Source: Acidobacteriota bacterium (GTDB lineage Bacteria; Acidobacteriota; Blastocatellia; Pyrinomonadales; Pyrinomonadaceae). From it: a stretch of 6,573 nucleotides of DNA. The position numbers and the translations under genes are program-made. The stretch lies in NCBI GenBank assembly GCA_013140875.1, contig JABFSB010000156.1, forward strand, positions 1 through 6,573, read 5' to 3'. This document shows positions 6,042-6,573 of this stretch, in pieces; position 1 is the stretch's first letter; each line of letters starts with the position of its first letter. The notes below the pieces were generated by a model. The model had not been told where the DNA came from. It saw only the letters and a list, made by a program, of their open reading frames with translations, and made no database searches.

Positions 6042-6573
6042 ATGCGCGTGATCCTGTTGACGCACGGCGGGGCAGACCTCGTTATCGAACGCCTGGCCGA
6101 ACTTCGCGGTGTCGAGGTCGTTGCTGTGTTTATCGAGACGGTAATCACGCCCAAGCGAGGGCTGATCGAGAAGGCGAGGCGATCAATAAAATATGACGGC
6201 GTCAGCGGAACGATCAGAAAGCTTTTCGGCAGGTCTGACGCGGCAGCCGACACTCGAACCACAAATGATCTGACTCGCCAAGCCGCGAACCGGGCTGGCA
6301 TTCCAATCGTCGAGGTAGATAATTTTCATTCGGATAGCTGTCTCGAAAAGATGAGTGCCGCGGCCGCCGACCTGGGGGTGGTTTACGGCACGAATATTAT
6401 CAAGGAAAGCGTCTTCTCGATTCCGAAATTTGGTTCGATCAATCTTCATCAGGGCCTCGCTCCGTACTATCGCGGCGGGCCGCCGGTTTTTTGGGAATTG
6501 TTCAACGACGAAAAAGAGGTCGGCCTGACCGTGCATTTTGTCGCTTCAGCGGTCGACACGGGTGAGATAGTGT
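6042..6573 (+). CDS. Formyltransferase-fold enzyme, N-terminal part (not typical Fmt)
   Basis: The gene starts at ATG 6042, 20 bp after the pyrG stop, and stays open through 177 codons to the right edge. No good Shine-Dalgarno is seen and there is no earlier in-frame start, so it probably depends on pyrG transcription and perhaps translation. The formyltransferase domain that uses 10-formyltetrahydrofolate is clear: MRVILLTHGGADLV (1-14) opens the Rossmann-like fold, GTNIIKESVFSIPKFGSINL (116-135) leads into INLHQGLAPYYRGG (133-146), and VDTGEI (171-176) follows. The catalytic triad Asn134, His136 and Asp172 is present. It is not a standard methionyl-tRNA formyltransferase: the Fmt N-terminal GTPEFA pattern is missing, and a basic insertion about 36-64 (TPKRGLIEKARRS) replaces it. 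Such variants are often sugar N-formyltransferases in surface polysaccharide pathways, which would fit kdsB. The acceptor cannot be told because the C-terminus lies outside. Confidence 0.87.
   Translation, partial: MRVILLTHGGADLVIERLAELRGVEVVAVFIETVITPKRGLIEKARRSIKYDGVSGTIRKLFGRSDAAADTRTTNDLTRQAANRAGIPIVEVDNFHSDSCLEKMSAAAADLGVVYGTNIIKESVFSIPKFGSINLHQGLAPYYRGGPPVFWELFNDEKEVGLTVHFVASAVDTGEIV

Noticed and set aside
5521..6301. Two minus-strand open frames opposite the pyrG end and the formyltransferase start
   Set aside because: Both are antisense to clear conserved domains and have shadow-like composition (Ser/Arg/Pro-rich) with no start signals.
1..6573. Mobile elements, CRISPR arrays, tRNA or rRNA genes, or a new multi-gene defence system
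   Set aside because: No transposase or integrase, no terminal repeats, no regularly spaced direct repeats and no tRNA-like cloverleaf were noticed. Most of the window is ordinary chromosomal genes.

Overview
The window (6573 bp, about half G+C, dense coding on both strands) looks like chromosomal DNA of a Gram-negative bacterium. A CMP-Kdo synthetase gene implies a Kdo-containing lipopolysaccharide. A SpoIIE/RsbU-type phosphatase, a secreted FecR-domain protein with a Tyr/Trp/Gly and Pro-rich tail, and a CPBP protease together suggest Acidobacteriota, perhaps Blastocatellia. That placement is an inference from gene style, not a database result.

Layout, left to right. Positions 1-372 (+) hold the C-terminal part of a PP2C/SpoIIE-type serine phosphatase cut by the window edge. 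Positions 373-1016 look empty at first, but the minus strand carries a small ORF with coding-like codons (585-842), followed by a strong inverted repeat with a T-run that fits a minus-strand terminator (505-559). A secreted FecR-domain protein (1017-2198, +) and a CPBP intramembrane protease (2253-3116, -) converge on a shared hairpin terminator at 2222-2251. An 89-bp divergent promoter region (3117-3205) then leads rightward into a tightly packed operon: kdsB (3206-4018), a 95-residue single-pass membrane protein of unknown function (4021-4308), pyrG (4321-6021), and a formyltransferase-fold enzyme running off the right edge (from 6042).

The operon has a clear metabolic logic. PyrG makes CTP and KdsB consumes CTP to activate Kdo for lipopolysaccharide assembly. 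The last gene belongs to the formyltransferase fold but does not look like housekeeping Fmt; it may formylate a surface sugar, which would keep the operon in the envelope theme. I see no mobile element, CRISPR array, tRNA or rRNA, and no clearly new multi-gene system. The points most worth a second look are the unknown membrane protein between kdsB and pyrG, the minus-strand small gene with its alternative terminator stems, the near-leaderless start of kdsB, and the identity of the formyltransferase.
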